This document shows positions 55,297 to 63,968 of a stretch of 64,000 nucleotides of DNA, piece by piece. This DNA comes from SAR324 cluster bacterium (GTDB taxonomy: Bacteria > SAR324 > NAC60-12): positions 60,946-124,945 of the forward strand of contig JANQJU010000027.1 in the NCBI GenBank assembly GCA_028281495.1, given 5' to 3'. Position 1 is the first letter of the stretch, and the number at the start of each line of letters is the position of its first letter. The notes under the pieces are model-generated. The model saw only the letters and a program-made list of their open reading frames with translations, made no database searches and was not told the origin of the DNA. A program made the position numbers and the translations under genes.

Positions 55297-56277
55297 TTAC
55301 TTGGTGTCATAATACCCTGCGCGGATGCAAGCCCCAATGAAGTTACAAATCAGGCGTTCGGCGTGAATCATTGTTATGTTTCCAACATCATATGAAGGTG
55401 CAATTTCAACTATGTCCATTCCCAGCACTTTTCCCTTGTTAATTAAGCCGTGAACGAGCTTTCGTATCTGGAGCCACGAAAGCCCACCAGGTGTTTGGGC
55501 TAATACAGCAGGCATGATGGTAGGATCGATCCCATCCGCATCGATAGTAAGATAGTAGGGCGTGTTATCCGGAATTTGATCGAGGACCGCATCGATGCCA
55601 ATATCATGCATCTCGTAGGCGTCAATAATCGTTGAACCGTAAGCAATAGCGTCATCTACCTCCTGTTGACGAGCACTGCCAATACCTCGCATCCCTATTT
55701 GAATAATTTTTTTAATCCAGGGCATTTCGGAAGCCCGCCGGATAGGGCTGGAATACCCTTCTTTTTCCCCGTTAATTTCGTCTCGCCAATCTAGGTGGGC
55801 ATCTACATGCACCAGCGTTACCTCAGTTTCAAAAACCTCAAGTGCTCGCATAATCGGAATTGGTACCCCGTGATCTCCGCCTAATGTGATCAGTGTGGCA
55901 TCGTGATTAAATATCTTGCGAGCTGCTTGTTCGGCTCGAATGTAGTGTTGTTTGTGATCAGACATGTCAGCAGTTACGTTGCCACAATCAACGATGCTCA
56001 CATCGCGTCCATCGCGCAGGGGGCCACGGAGATCCCAGTCATAGTGATTCACCGAATAGTAGATATCGGATTTATTTGTAAACTGTCGAATTGCATCAGG
56101 AGCCAGACTTTGATCATTGGCCATAGAACCTGGCGTGTACGGCATACCGAAAGGCACCCCGAGAATTGCGATATCTGCTTGAAAGTTATCAAGGTCGTTA
56201 ACCAGTGGAAAATCTAGGAAAGTGCAGGGAGATAGATTAGGTGAGTCGATAATCAAATTCTTCTTATTTGCAGTCAT
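55297..56277 (-). CDS. ureohydrolase family protein (agmatinase/guanidinase-like)
   Basis: A 326-residue member of the arginase/agmatinase family with the two-manganese ligand motifs GGDHG (about 132), DAHLDWRD (about 155) and TIDADGIDP (about 243). Such enzymes hydrolyse a guanidino group to urea. The substrate (agmatine, guanidinobutyrate, guanidine or other) cannot be read safely. Cotranscription with DUF1989 makes guanidine or urea metabolism likely. No ykkC guanidine riboswitch is seen upstream. Confidence 0.92.
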   Translation of the reverse strand: MTANKKNLIIDSPNLSPCTFLDFPLVNDLDNFQADIAILGVPFGMPYTPGSMANDQSLAPDAIRQFTNKSDIYYSVNHYDWDLRGPLRDGRDVSIVDCGNVTADMSDHKQHYIRAEQAARKIFNHDATLITLGGDHGVPIPIMRALEVFETEVTLVHVDAHLDWRDEINGEKEGYSSPIRRASEMPWIKKIIQIGMRGIGSARQQEVDDAIAYGSTIIDAYEMHDIGIDAVLDQIPDNTPYYLTIDADGIDPTIMPAVLAQTPGGLSWLQIRKLVHGLINKGKVLGMDIVEIAPSYDVGNITMIHAERLICNFIGACIRAGYYDTK

Positions 56278-56296
56278 ATCTTAGTTCTCCAATATG

Positions 56297-56313
56297 AGGC
56301 CCTTGAAGGGCCT
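56297..56313. terminator. possible terminator hairpin
   Basis: AGGCCCTTGAAGGGCCT is a near-perfect palindrome followed on the plus strand by TTCTCTG. There is no gene ending here in plus orientation, and on the minus strand it is just upstream of the ureohydrolase ATG without a T tract. A regulatory hairpin is equally possible. Confidence 0.35.
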
Positions 56314-56436
56314 TTCTCTGTTTACAAAAGAAAAAAGTAATTAGAGTCGCTTTACCTGTCACATTGACCTTTGCAAACTTCCAGGCCATAGAGCTCTGAA
56401 TACGGATGTTCGATCACACCACACCTCTGGCTAATT

Positions 56437-56820
56437 TCAAGCCTGGCGGAAAAAAAAATACCCTGAATCGACTTGCTGTAATAGTTTCTGTATACGCTGC
56501 CAAAGCTTATAGGCGTTGTGCTCTACATCCATTTCTTGAAAATCTTCAGCACTTAGATTTTCCATGGTCATTAAACCAGAATCGAAGAACATTTCAGCTA
56601 GTTTTCGACGCTGTTGAGCAGTCAGATATGGCAGAAGAGGCGCTTCGGCTTCTATTGCTGCTGTGAGTAATGGTACGGCGAGTTCCTCGACTTTTGCTTT
56701 GTCAAACTTCCTAAAAAATAGCGTTCCTTCGCTGATTCGCTCTTCTATGTTAGACGAGTGACTCGTCTGCAGTTCGTAAACAAATTCCTCAAACGCGGCA
56801 GCCAAATGGTCTTTTTGCAT
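56437..56820 (-). CDS. hypothetical helical protein, possibly a gene fragment
   Basis: A 127-residue charged, all-helical protein (MQKDHLAAAFEEFVYELQTS; AVPLLTAAIEAEAPLLPYLT). No motif recognised and no ribosome site. It follows directly from a frame-broken relic on the same strand, so its start may not be genuine and it could be the C-terminal part of a decayed gene. Confidence 0.4.
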   Translation of the reverse strand: MQKDHLAAAFEEFVYELQTSHSSNIEERISEGTLFFRKFDKAKVEELAVPLLTAAIEAEAPLLPYLTAQQRRKLAEMFFDSGLMTMENLSAEDFQEMDVEHNAYKLWQRIQKLLQQVDSGYFFFRQA

Positions 56821-57199
56821 CGTGAGAGTAGGATTTTTCCAGATCGGCCAAACTGAAATACTAGGAGCGAACTCTCTGTCTCCTTCATTTGGCTGATCTC
56901 AGCCGATAGCCCTGGAAAGACGAGGATCGAAGAGTCAATGAGTGCGAGCTCGACGAATTTTTCCTGAACCGTTTTTTTCTTTGCTCGCAACTGGGCATGC
57001 AAATCCCACGGAAGAATATCGCCGATCTTGGATTGCTTGTAGGTTTGAATAAGATCTTCTGCTTGTGCGGCATTCGATGACGATCAATCAGCGGCTCAAA
57101 GTCGAGCAGTTCTAATGCGGTAGCAAGCTGATCGACAAAACGGATCAAATCTTTACGCGAATAAGAGATAAAAACTTTGATCTTGGTTGTCCCCTTCAT
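56821..57199 (-). pseudogene. TIR-domain gene remnant
   Basis: The minus strand opens with KVFISYSRKDLIRFVDQLAT followed by ALELLDFEPLIDRH, a clear TIR beta-A/alpha-A region. The rest of the TIR fold is then missing. In another frame DLIQTYKQSKIGDILPWDLH and ELALIDSSILVFPGLSAEI follow, a different protein fragment. Frames change at about 57080 and 56830. It is a remnant of a TIR-containing protein, perhaps of a defence gene, joined by deletion to another gene. Confidence 0.65.
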
Positions 57200-57220
57200 A
57201 TTTCAATTTCTATCAAAATA

Positions 57221-58135
57221 TCAATTGACGTACTGATTCTGATATTCCTTTGGCGACATTCCCACTTTCTTTTTGAACAACCGAGAAAAATACTGAGGGT
57301 ATTCAAAGCCTAATTTATAGGCAGTCTCCGATACCGTATTTTTGGGTTCCATCAATAGATTTTTGGCTTCATCGATCAAATAGAGATGAATATGTTCGAT
57401 TGCCGTTTTACCTGTTTCAATTTTTAAGGAGTCGCTTAAATATCTTGACGACATTCGCAGTTCCTTAGCTATATCTTCGATTTGTGGAGTTCCCTCGATT
57501 TCAAACTGACCTGACTCAAAATAAGCTATGATCACCTTTTCAAATTGTGAATAAACACTCCCATACATTTCTTGTCTGTGCAGAAATTGTCTTTTATAAA
57601 ACCTGTTGGCATATTTTAACAAAGTATCCAATTGTGAAAGGGTAATAGTTTTACTGAATTCATCTTGGCTATTGTGATATTCCGTTTCAATGTTTGTCAT
57701 AATAGAATCTACAGTTTTTTCCTCTTTAGGAGAAAGGTGTAGGGCTTCATTGGTAGAATAAGAAAAGAAGTGGTATTTTTTGATTCGATCTCGAATCTCA
57801 CAACCTCTGATGAAATCTTCGTGAAAAGTAATCAGAGTAGCTTTGCCTGCCATACTGACTCCTCTATTTTCAACCTCCTGCCTTGGACCAACAAACAACA
57901 TTGATCCATTTTTGTAGTCATATTTGGTCCGCCCATATAGGATTTCCCCTGATGTCACTTTCTTTAATGAGATCGTATAAAAATCACTGGAAATCCTTAT
58001 GGGTTCATTCGAACATTTGACTATCGAATTTTCATTAACTTCCATTGTAACAACACTTAATAATGGATACTCAGGATCAGGTATATCTAAAAACTCACAA
58101 TAGTTAGCTAAATCTGAAAAGTGATATTTCTTCAT
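57221..58135 (-). CDS. AraC-family transcriptional regulator
   Basis: A 304-residue protein with a C-terminal double helix-turn-helix (about 205-300): EDIAKELRMSSRYLSDSLK and SETAYKLGFEYPQYFSRLFK, ending KKVGMSPKEYQNQY, which is the AraC signature. The N-terminal domain is a cupin-like ligand or effector region. It is 46 bases downstream of an alpha/beta hydrolase gene on the same strand, so both are likely in one operon. Confidence 0.92.
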   Translation of the reverse strand: MKKYHFSDLANYCEFLDIPDPEYPLLSVVTMEVNENSIVKCSNEPIRISSDFYTISLKKVTSGEILYGRTKYDYKNGSMLFVGPRQEVENRGVSMAGKATLITFHEDFIRGCEIRDRIKKYHFFSYSTNEALHLSPKEEKTVDSIMTNIETEYHNSQDEFSKTITLSQLDTLLKYANRFYKRQFLHRQEMYGSVYSQFEKVIIAYFESGQFEIEGTPQIEDIAKELRMSSRYLSDSLKIETGKTAIEHIHLYLIDEAKNLLMEPKNTVSETAYKLGFEYPQYFSRLFKKKVGMSPKEYQNQYVN

Positions 58136-58181
58136 TTTGCTAATCCCCTTGATTCGCCTATTAAGGTGTTACAGCATAACT

Positions 58182-59126
58182 TTAATTACTATGTGTTTTG
58201 AAAAACTTGTCCATTTTTTCAACAGCTTGATCGACATCTGCATCAATATCATAAAGACTTACATGAGATGCTCCTTTTACTTCAAAAAGCTCTTTGGGTT
58301 CACTGGCTTTCTCGAAGAATGACACTGTGAGTGGACCTGTATCCGCCATAGCTCTTTCACCATAGATTCCTAAATAGGGAGTATACAGATACGGAGCTAA
58401 AGCAGTTGCACTGGTTAGTCCAGTATATTCATTTATGGTAAGAGGCGTTCTATGTGAATAGTTTGGATATGTTTCAGCACCTGCTCTTTGAGTCATGTAG
58501 TAATCATACCCCTCACGCCGAGCACCTTCTGGTAAGGTTTTGGGTTCAACTCCTTCATATGCTAAAGCATCAAAATAGGTAATTTCACCCGTTTCATACT
58601 GTTTTTGGCGAGCTTCATTTGCTGTCTTGAAGGTGTTAATAACGGTTTCACGATCCAAATACCCAAAGGTTGTCTGAGTATTGTCCATCATACCACTAAC
58701 GGTTGCAATTGCAGCTAACCTTTTATCCGTGGTGGCAACGATTGGCATATAGCCACCACTGGCACATCCCCCAAGACCAAAAAGGTTATCTTTATCCACA
58801 AAAGGTAATGTATTCAAATAGCTAATGGCGTCTCTAATCCCTTCCATTTTGATAAAAGGCTGCTCATTATTTCGAACTTCGCCTTCGCTGTCTCCATATC
58901 CCAGATGGTCAAATGCAAGAAATACATATCCTTTCGTAACCATTTTTTTACCGTAGACGGCTCCCATTTGTTCCTTTACTTGATTGAATGGACCGCTAAA
59001 TATTACTGCATGATGTTTTTTTGCCCCATCAAAACCTGCTGGTAAATATAAGTCACCTGCTAAATTAGCCCTTTGGCTTTTGAAAGTAATCGAATTTTTT
59101 CCAGCTTTAAAAGAATTTATCTTCAT
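58182..59126 (-). CDS. alpha/beta hydrolase, YcjY/dienelactone-like
   Basis: The start at MKINSFKAGKNSI follows GAAGGAG; a start five codons upstream is possible. About 314 residues. The nucleophile elbow reads GGCASGGY, in which the first Gly of GxSxG is replaced by Cys; this is usual for the group. DHLGYGDSEG, AHAVIFSGPF-type and GASHVSLYD near the C terminus (catalytic His) complete the fold. No signal peptide. Substrate unknown. Paired with an AraC-family gene. Confidence 0.85.
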   Translation of the reverse strand: MKINSFKAGKNSITFKSQRANLAGDLYLPAGFDGAKKHHAVIFSGPFNQVKEQMGAVYGKKMVTKGYVFLAFDHLGYGDSEGEVRNNEQPFIKMEGIRDAISYLNTLPFVDKDNLFGLGGCASGGYMPIVATTDKRLAAIATVSGMMDNTQTTFGYLDRETVINTFKTANEARQKQYETGEITYFDALAYEGVEPKTLPEGARREGYDYYMTQRAGAETYPNYSHRTPLTINEYTGLTSATALAPYLYTPYLGIYGERAMADTGPLTVSFFEKASEPKELFEVKGASHVSLYDIDADVDQAVEKMDKFFKTHSN

Positions 59127-59408
59127 TTTCTTCTCCTTCATCTAAGTTATTGAAACCGCTTGTATTTCAGCCTGTGAATACAATACAGCCCCAACCCTTT
59201 GAAGGAAATAAACAGAATCACGAAAGACGTATACATTTCTACATGAGCAGATTGATTAAATTCGATCTTCATACAAATCACACTCTCAAATCCCAAGAGA
59301 CTACCGATATTTTGTCTCCACTTTTTTCCACTGAGAGGGGTAATAATTTTGCCTGTTGATGGCAACGTTTGTGTATTTGAGTCAATTCCCAAAAATTCAG
59401 GAGTGATC

Positions 59409-60233
59409 ATGGAAGAAAGTTATGTGCAAATCAGTGATGCGACCGTTTATGTGCTGCAAACGAGTATTCTACCCAACAGAAAGACGATTTGTTTTGTTCA
59501 CGGTCTCGGAGAATCACACGTCTGTTTTTCGGAGGCATTTAGCTATTTACAACATGAATACAATATCGTGGTTCCTGACGTTCCTGGTTATGGACGCAGC
59601 CCTACTCCACAAAATGATTTTAGTACTCGCACGCAAGCAAAACGAATTCTTGAGGCGCTGGCTAAACTGGGAGTGCAGAGATTTAGTTTGGTCGGGCATT
59701 CGTGGGGTGGAGATATTGGAACGGAAATGTGTGCGGTCGACGAGGGTAGAATTGAAAAATATGCGAATGTGGAAGGCGACGTACACGTGGGGAACCTGAT
59801 TATGTCCAATCAAACGCAAGAAGCTTTTGCCAAACTCTCAAAGGAAGATTTTGAGAAATGGCTCTATCAAGGTGGCTTTCCCGACTTATATGGAGGGTTA
59901 CCCCATATGGCAATGGGATGGGGTATTTCGGCAGGCATTCGCTATCTGGCTTCGGTGCGATTGGCCACTCCTGAAGTTTTTGGCAGTACTGCAAAAGAGA
60001 TTTACAGCTTACAAAGCACTAAGAGAAACGACGGCTGGATAAAATGGGGAGACATATTCGCTTCACTGGAAATTCCCAAAGTTTATTGTTGGGGAAGCAA
60101 CAGCGTGAGCCAAGAAATTATCGATATACTTGAACAAGAAAATATCGTTCACAAAAAATTTGAGGGAGCGAGCCATTGGGTCATGATGGACAAAGCAGAA
60201 GAGTTTTATGGCTTTATGCGAGGATTTATTTGA
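59409..60233 (+). CDS. alpha/beta hydrolase
   Basis: The ATG at MEESYVQISDATV follows AGGAG; an upstream start gives a poorly conserved extension. About 274 residues with VHGLGESHVCF (oxyanion region), DVPGYGRSPTPQ, the nucleophile GHSWGG and a C-terminal catalytic His in GASHWVMMDKAEEF. It resembles haloalkane dehalogenase/epoxide hydrolase-type or meta-cleavage hydrolases, which cannot be told apart here. It is divergent from the other alpha/beta hydrolase gene across about 280 bases. Confidence 0.88.
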   Translation: MEESYVQISDATVYVLQTSILPNRKTICFVHGLGESHVCFSEAFSYLQHEYNIVVPDVPGYGRSPTPQNDFSTRTQAKRILEALAKLGVQRFSLVGHSWGGDIGTEMCAVDEGRIEKYANVEGDVHVGNLIMSNQTQEAFAKLSKEDFEKWLYQGGFPDLYGGLPHMAMGWGISAGIRYLASVRLATPEVFGSTAKEIYSLQSTKRNDGWIKWGDIFASLEIPKVYCWGSNSVSQEIIDILEQENIVHKKFEGASHWVMMDKAEEFYGFMRGFI

Positions 60234-60384
60234 TAAGCTTATTTCTTACTCACGAATTATGAGGAGCATCCCCTTTTCGAATCCTCGACGAGTCAGTCAA
60301 ATACGCAGGTTTGTCGGAAACTCATGCCGATGCTGAATGCGGTACCTTCACGTCCACTTCAAACCGACTTCCACGAGCAGGGAA

Positions 60385-60786
60385 TTAGGAAGCGGAATGT
60401 TTTTTCAAAAATTCTTGACGAGTCTCTTCATCCAGATTGTCCAAGAGTCCTTCAAGAATTTGCTGTTTCTCGTCTTTTTTCAGTTTTTGAAAGACCTTTT
60501 CGATCAAAACAGGAGCGTTGAGGCTATAAATTCGATCTCCTTCTCTGCGGGTAAGCTCTTCTAAAGTCATGCCAGACATAAACATCTTCTGTTGGAATCG
60601 TTGAGTGATGAAGACAAATAAGGCTTTGACGGCAGCCAAAACCGGATGAGCGACCAAAACTCGAATGGCATAGCGATACTGTTGGCTTTTGGATGCAAAG
60701 AGTTCAAGGATCGCATTGGCTTCTTTGAGTGCCAACGGTACAGGTGAGCATAGCTCAAGGTTTTCTCCAACTCCTCAAGATCAACC
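60385..60786 (-). pseudogene. truncated helical-protein gene
   Basis: The intact 116-codon frame (ALKEANAILELFASKSQQYR then YAIRVLVAH) is only the 3' part. Its upstream continuation lies in another frame: VDLEELEKTLSYAHLYRWHS runs directly into KEANAIL if one base is adjusted near 60725. The 5' end abuts an IS5-like fragment at 60781. No start codon of its own. No family named; the tail (LDNLDEETRQEFLKK) is typical of small helical proteins. Confidence 0.5.
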
Positions 60787-60840
60787 GAAGGTCCTCTCCA
60801 CCCCCCACCGTCTGGGCAGCAAGATAAGACCGGCAGTAAC
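60781..60840 (-). mobile_element. IS5-family transposase fragment
   Basis: Nineteen codons on the minus strand, TAGLILLPRRWGVERTFG followed by a stop, reproduce the C-terminal 'PRRWVVERTF' block of IS5/ISL2-type transposases. The fragment joins a truncated gene on its left and an integrase fragment on its right, indicating rearrangement by an insertion sequence. Confidence 0.65.
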
Positions 60841-61131
60841 TATGTGTTCCCTGGATGCGATGGCAACCAACGAACTGATATCAAGCACCAAGTCAACCGC
60901 ATTAAGAAACGAGCACGGTTGCCTTCAAATTTTAGAGCACTGCATGGTTTGCGGCATGTGTATGCGTCTATGCTGGCTAGCAGTGGTAAAGTTGATATGT
61001 ACACACTGCAAAAACTGCTCACCCATAAAAGCCCTCAAATGACGCAATGGTATGCCCATTTGCGAGATGAAATACTGAAAAATGCGTCTGAGGTGGTGGT
61101 TGATTTGGTCTCAGAAGCAAGGGGGAAATAG
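60832..61131 (+). pseudogene. tyrosine recombinase C-terminal fragment
   Basis: The frame begins abruptly with GSNYVFPGCDGNQRTDIKHQ, without a start. Catalytic residues of the integrase fold are present: ALHGLRHVYASML (HxxR), the second His in LLTHKSP and the nucleophile Tyr in QWYAHLRDE. The N-terminal DNA-binding part and first catalytic Arg are lost. Type: phage/plasmid integrase, not an IntI integron integrase (no IntI patch is seen). Truncated next to an IS5-like fragment. Confidence 0.75.
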
Positions 61132-61154
61132 GGGAGGAATCAATTTGTGGTCGG

Positions 61155-61509
61155 CTACAATTCTTCAACGATGTAGTCACCTGCCATAAGCTCTTGCTCT
61201 ACTCTGTGAATCTCCCCATCAAACAGGTCTTCATAATTATCTTTGGTAATGTTTTTACCCTTTTTGGATTCCTTTTTGACGATAGCAACCGGGATAAAAT
61301 TGTTTTCTTTCGTGCGGTAAAAGATAACAGAGCGAACTTTCCGTTGTAGAAAGTAGCATTTCAAAACTTCCGAACCTTCTTGTTGGTCAATCGATTGGAT
61401 ATTATTGGTATGGGGGGGACTTTTTGAGCAAGGTTTTTACTTCATCAAGACTGACGGACTTCAGCTTTTCTAGTTGCTTGGTAAATGACGGACAGATAAA
61501 GATATTCAT
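61155..61509 (-). pseudogene. frameshifted RelE/ParE-like toxin gene
   Basis: An ATG at 61509 opens MNIFICPSFTKQLEKLKSVS and reaches a run of seven C (plus-strand G7 at 61411-61417) where the frame breaks into stops. Removing one base gives SPHTNNIQSIDQQEGSEVL and runs to the end (LFDGEIHRVEQELMAGDYIV). The corrected product is about 117 residues, the size of a RelE/ParE-type toxin. It follows the antitoxin gene by three bases. The family call is by context; the break is in a homopolymer and could be a sequence error or phase variation. Confidence 0.6.
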
Positions 61510-61512
61510 GGT

Positions 61513-61764
61513 TCAGATGCCTAATCGTTCACAAGTCTCACCCAGTTTTTGAAATGCACTTCTAACTTTCGGTGAGCGTAAGGCATCATCAACCGCTTGA
61601 TCAAATTCAAGGTCTTCGAGTGCTTGAGCCAACACTTCGCTCAAGGCAGCTTGTTCACTTAAACCCCGATATTGGGCGATTCTTTTTAGGTTCTGTAGGT
61701 CAGTGGCTTCCAGTTGTGGGGAACTTTGCATGACAGTATCCTGTTGTTGTGCATGATTTTGCAT
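61513..61764 (-). CDS. antitoxin-like protein
   Basis: An 83-residue helical protein without a clear domain name: an N-terminal polar part, then LQNLKRIAQYRGLSEQAALS and ALEDLEFDQAVDDALRSPKV. Its stop is three bases from the toxin-like ATG, the usual order for a type II toxin-antitoxin operon (antitoxin first). It would be the DNA-binding antitoxin and autoregulator. Confidence comes mostly from the neighbour. Confidence 0.6.
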   Translation of the reverse strand: MQNHAQQQDTVMQSSPQLEATDLQNLKRIAQYRGLSEQAALSEVLAQALEDLEFDQAVDDALRSPKVRSAFQKLGETCERLGI

Positions 61765-61924
61765 ACGATGATTCTTTAAGACTACAACTTTAATTTTACA
61801 TCAACTCGATGTACCGAGCAAATGGAACTATAATGGCCCCTATTCTCGGACAGGTGAGGTTGCCACTGGCACAAGAACTCGCCATAATGAAATTCAAGTC
61901 ATTCACTCCAACAAAGTCAAAAGC

Positions 61925-62365
61925 ATGGGAAAAGTCATTGCTCACCAAGTTTGTTTAAAAAACAATATGGACGTCGTTCGTGCCATTGATGGAACGATTG
62001 CAGAAGACGAGATTCGAACGCTCACCCTCGATATGGTTGTCGATACTGGAGCGCGCGCAGTCGGGCTTCTAGAGTCGTTAATCCAGCCATTGGGATTGCC
62101 CCAGGTTCGTCATGTCTCTGTGAATTTGGCAGAGGGGTCACAACGGTTGGTTCCGATGTATGGACAACTCAAAATTGAGATCATTGATACCTTTGGCAAT
62201 ACACGAGAAGGGGTGTTCCATTGTTTGGGAAAACCAGAGAAAGCCCCTTGTATACTGGGACAAATCGTTCTGGAAGACATGGACTTTGTGGTGGATTGTC
62301 CCAATCAACGTTTAATTCCAAACCCCGAAGCCCCTGCGGGGTCCATGCTCTATGAAGATTTTTAG
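61925..62365 (+). CDS. retropepsin-like aspartic protease
   Basis: A 146-residue clan AA aspartic protease with the active site DTGA in LDMVVDTGARAVGL and a C-terminal ILGQIVLEDMDFVVD block equivalent to the ALD/ILG-type second motif. No signal peptide; it should act as a dimer in the cytoplasm. It lies immediately before a DUF4037 gene (22 bases), in probable operon. It is a second, different retropepsin from the one at 53.5 kb. Confidence 0.88.
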   Translation: MGKVIAHQVCLKNNMDVVRAIDGTIAEDEIRTLTLDMVVDTGARAVGLLESLIQPLGLPQVRHVSVNLAEGSQRLVPMYGQLKIEIIDTFGNTREGVFHCLGKPEKAPCILGQIVLEDMDFVVDCPNQRLIPNPEAPAGSMLYEDF

Positions 62366-62386
62366 GGAGGATTGATAAGGAAAAAA

Positions 62387-63472
62387 ATGACAGATTTCAT
62401 TCCCGGATTGAAACTCAGTGGCTTGTTTTATGAAGAGGTGGTAGCGCCTCTATTAGAATCCAATTTTCCCGACTTGCCTCACAGCGCCGCCTTGATTGGG
62501 TCTGGCTCCGAAGTGCTAGGCTTCGACACCCCACGCTCGATGGATCATCACTGGGGGCCAAGGCTCATCTTGTTCTTGTCGGATTCGGACTACTCCCAGT
62601 ATCGGGAAACGTTACGAGCCTTTTTTAGCCATCACCTCCCTTCTACGTTCAAAGGCTATTCCACCCATTTTGGAAATCCGGACGAAAAAGGGGTTCAATT
62701 GCTCACCCCCCACGAGGCTGGCCCGATCAACCATCGGGTGGAACTGGATACGATTCGAGGTTTTTTTGGAAACTATTTAGGAATCGATCCCTATGCCCAC
62801 ATTCCACTGCTCGACTGGCTGACCTTCCCTCAACAGCGCCTCGCTACTGTGAGCGGAGGACAAGTGTATCATGATGGACTGAACGAGTTGAATCCAGTTC
62901 GCCAACGATTGCACTATTTCCCTCAGGAAGTCTGGTTGTATTTGCTCTCCGCCCAATGGATGCGAATCTCAGAAGAAGAAGCGTTTGTGGGACGCTGTGA
63001 GGAAATGGGGGATGCCTTAGGAGGACGTGTCGTTGCCGCGAGGCTGGTCCGAGAAATCATGAAGTTGTGCTTTTTGATGGAACGGACTTACGCCCCATAT
63101 AGCAAATGGTTTGGAGCCGCATTTTCTCGTCTCCACTGTGCGGAAGAATTACAACCTATTTTGATGCAAGTGTTGCAAGCTGAAAACGGGAAATCACGAG
63201 AAACTCATTTGATCGCAGCCTATGAAAAAATCGCCCAGATGCACAATGCCTTAAACATCACGCCGAAGATGGAAACCCAAGCCTCGCCTTATTACAGCCG
63301 ACCGTTTCTGGTGATTCACGGTGAACACTTTGCTCAGGCCATCCGCGATCAACTCACCAATGAAACCCTCCGCAATCGGGACTATCCCATCGGTTCCGTG
63401 GATCAATTCACCGATTGTGTTCATATTTCGAGTCATCCCTCGGTCTTCAACAAACTGAAGACTCTGCATTGA
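62387..63472 (+). CDS. DUF4037 nucleotidyltransferase-like protein
   Basis: The start at MTDFIPGLKLSGL follows AAGG. The 361-residue protein has SAALIGSGSEVLGFDTPRSM then DHHWGPRLILFLSD near the N terminus, which is the DUF4037/nucleotidyltransferase-like core (GSGSExxG...D-DH), and a helical C-terminal half. Close relatives are called conserved hypothetical; some are fused with or near kinases. It is the second gene after the retropepsin. No further role can be supported. Confidence 0.85.
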   Translation: MTDFIPGLKLSGLFYEEVVAPLLESNFPDLPHSAALIGSGSEVLGFDTPRSMDHHWGPRLILFLSDSDYSQYRETLRAFFSHHLPSTFKGYSTHFGNPDEKGVQLLTPHEAGPINHRVELDTIRGFFGNYLGIDPYAHIPLLDWLTFPQQRLATVSGGQVYHDGLNELNPVRQRLHYFPQEVWLYLLSAQWMRISEEEAFVGRCEEMGDALGGRVVAARLVREIMKLCFLMERTYAPYSKWFGAAFSRLHCAEELQPILMQVLQAENGKSRETHLIAAYEKIAQMHNALNITPKMETQASPYYSRPFLVIHGEHFAQAIRDQLTNETLRNRDYPIGSVDQFTDCVHISSHPSVFNKLKTLH

Positions 63473-63620
63473 GCCCAATATTTGGAAATTCGATGAACTC
63501 TCCATCAAAATCGATCAGTATCGAGAGTGAGGCTTAATCACCCTCTATGGGGATTTCTTCAAGATACAGCACTCTGAATGGTTCAATACCTAAGTCTTTT
63601 TCGTCCAACGATCAATGAAC

Positions 63621-63968
63621 TTATTTTTCGTCAAACACCTGTTCAATGGTATCGGCTGCCAACAGCCGTTCGGCGATACGATTCAACTCGGCTTCATCCG
63701 CCTGCCGGATCTGGACTTGAAAAGCTTGAGGCACCATACGAAATTTGAGGTGTAACTGCTTTAAAATCAGTTTGATTTGCCCTTCCTCTCGTCCTTCCTC
63801 TCGTCCTTCTTCTCGTCCTTCCTCTCGGGTCTGTAAAACAAACGGATGGTCGCTAAAGTTTTCGGCCAGGAAATCGGCCGGCATTTCATAAAGTAGTTGA
63901 GCCATGTACGCTTTGCCTTCCTCAAGCAGGAGCTCAGGGGTCAATTCTTCAGGGTGTGCTTCAGTCAT
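63621..63968 (-). CDS. small Rpn-type protein with EEGR repeats
   Basis: A 115-residue protein with GGAG before the ATG. It lacks the nuclease core of full Rpn proteins and keeps the middle and C-terminal part: MAQLLYEMPADFLAENFSDH and a REEGREEGREEGREEGQIK repeat followed by a helical tail (QADEAELNRIAERLLAAD). Four 12-base DNA repeats (63781-63828) encode the heptads. It may be a stand-alone C-terminal form (internally translated products are known for Rpn genes) or a decay product. The right window edge is 32 bases beyond its start. Confidence 0.7.
   Translation of the reverse strand: MTEAHPEELTPELLLEEGKAYMAQLLYEMPADFLAENFSDHPFVLQTREEGREEGREEGREEGQIKLILKQLHLKFRMVPQAFQVQIRQADEAELNRIAERLLAADTIEQVFDEK
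63781..63828 (-). repeat. 12-base tandem repeat, four copies
   Basis: Unit CCTTCCTCTCGT with single changes, in frame and encoding the REEG tract. Prone to slippage. Confidence 0.9.

Noticed and set aside
56278..56437. Guanidine riboswitch (ykkC type) upstream of the ureohydrolase
   Set aside because: Only a simple AGGCCCTT/AAGGGCCT hairpin is visible; the ykkC conserved segments are absent.
59147..59410. 87-codon minus-strand frame in the divergent spacer of the two hydrolase genes
   Set aside because: No ribosome site and no motif; overlaps the promoter region of both genes.
60832..61131. Integron integrase for the cassette cluster
   Set aside because: The fragment is a phage-type tyrosine recombinase C terminus, truncated, about 6 kb from the cluster and without the IntI-specific patch.
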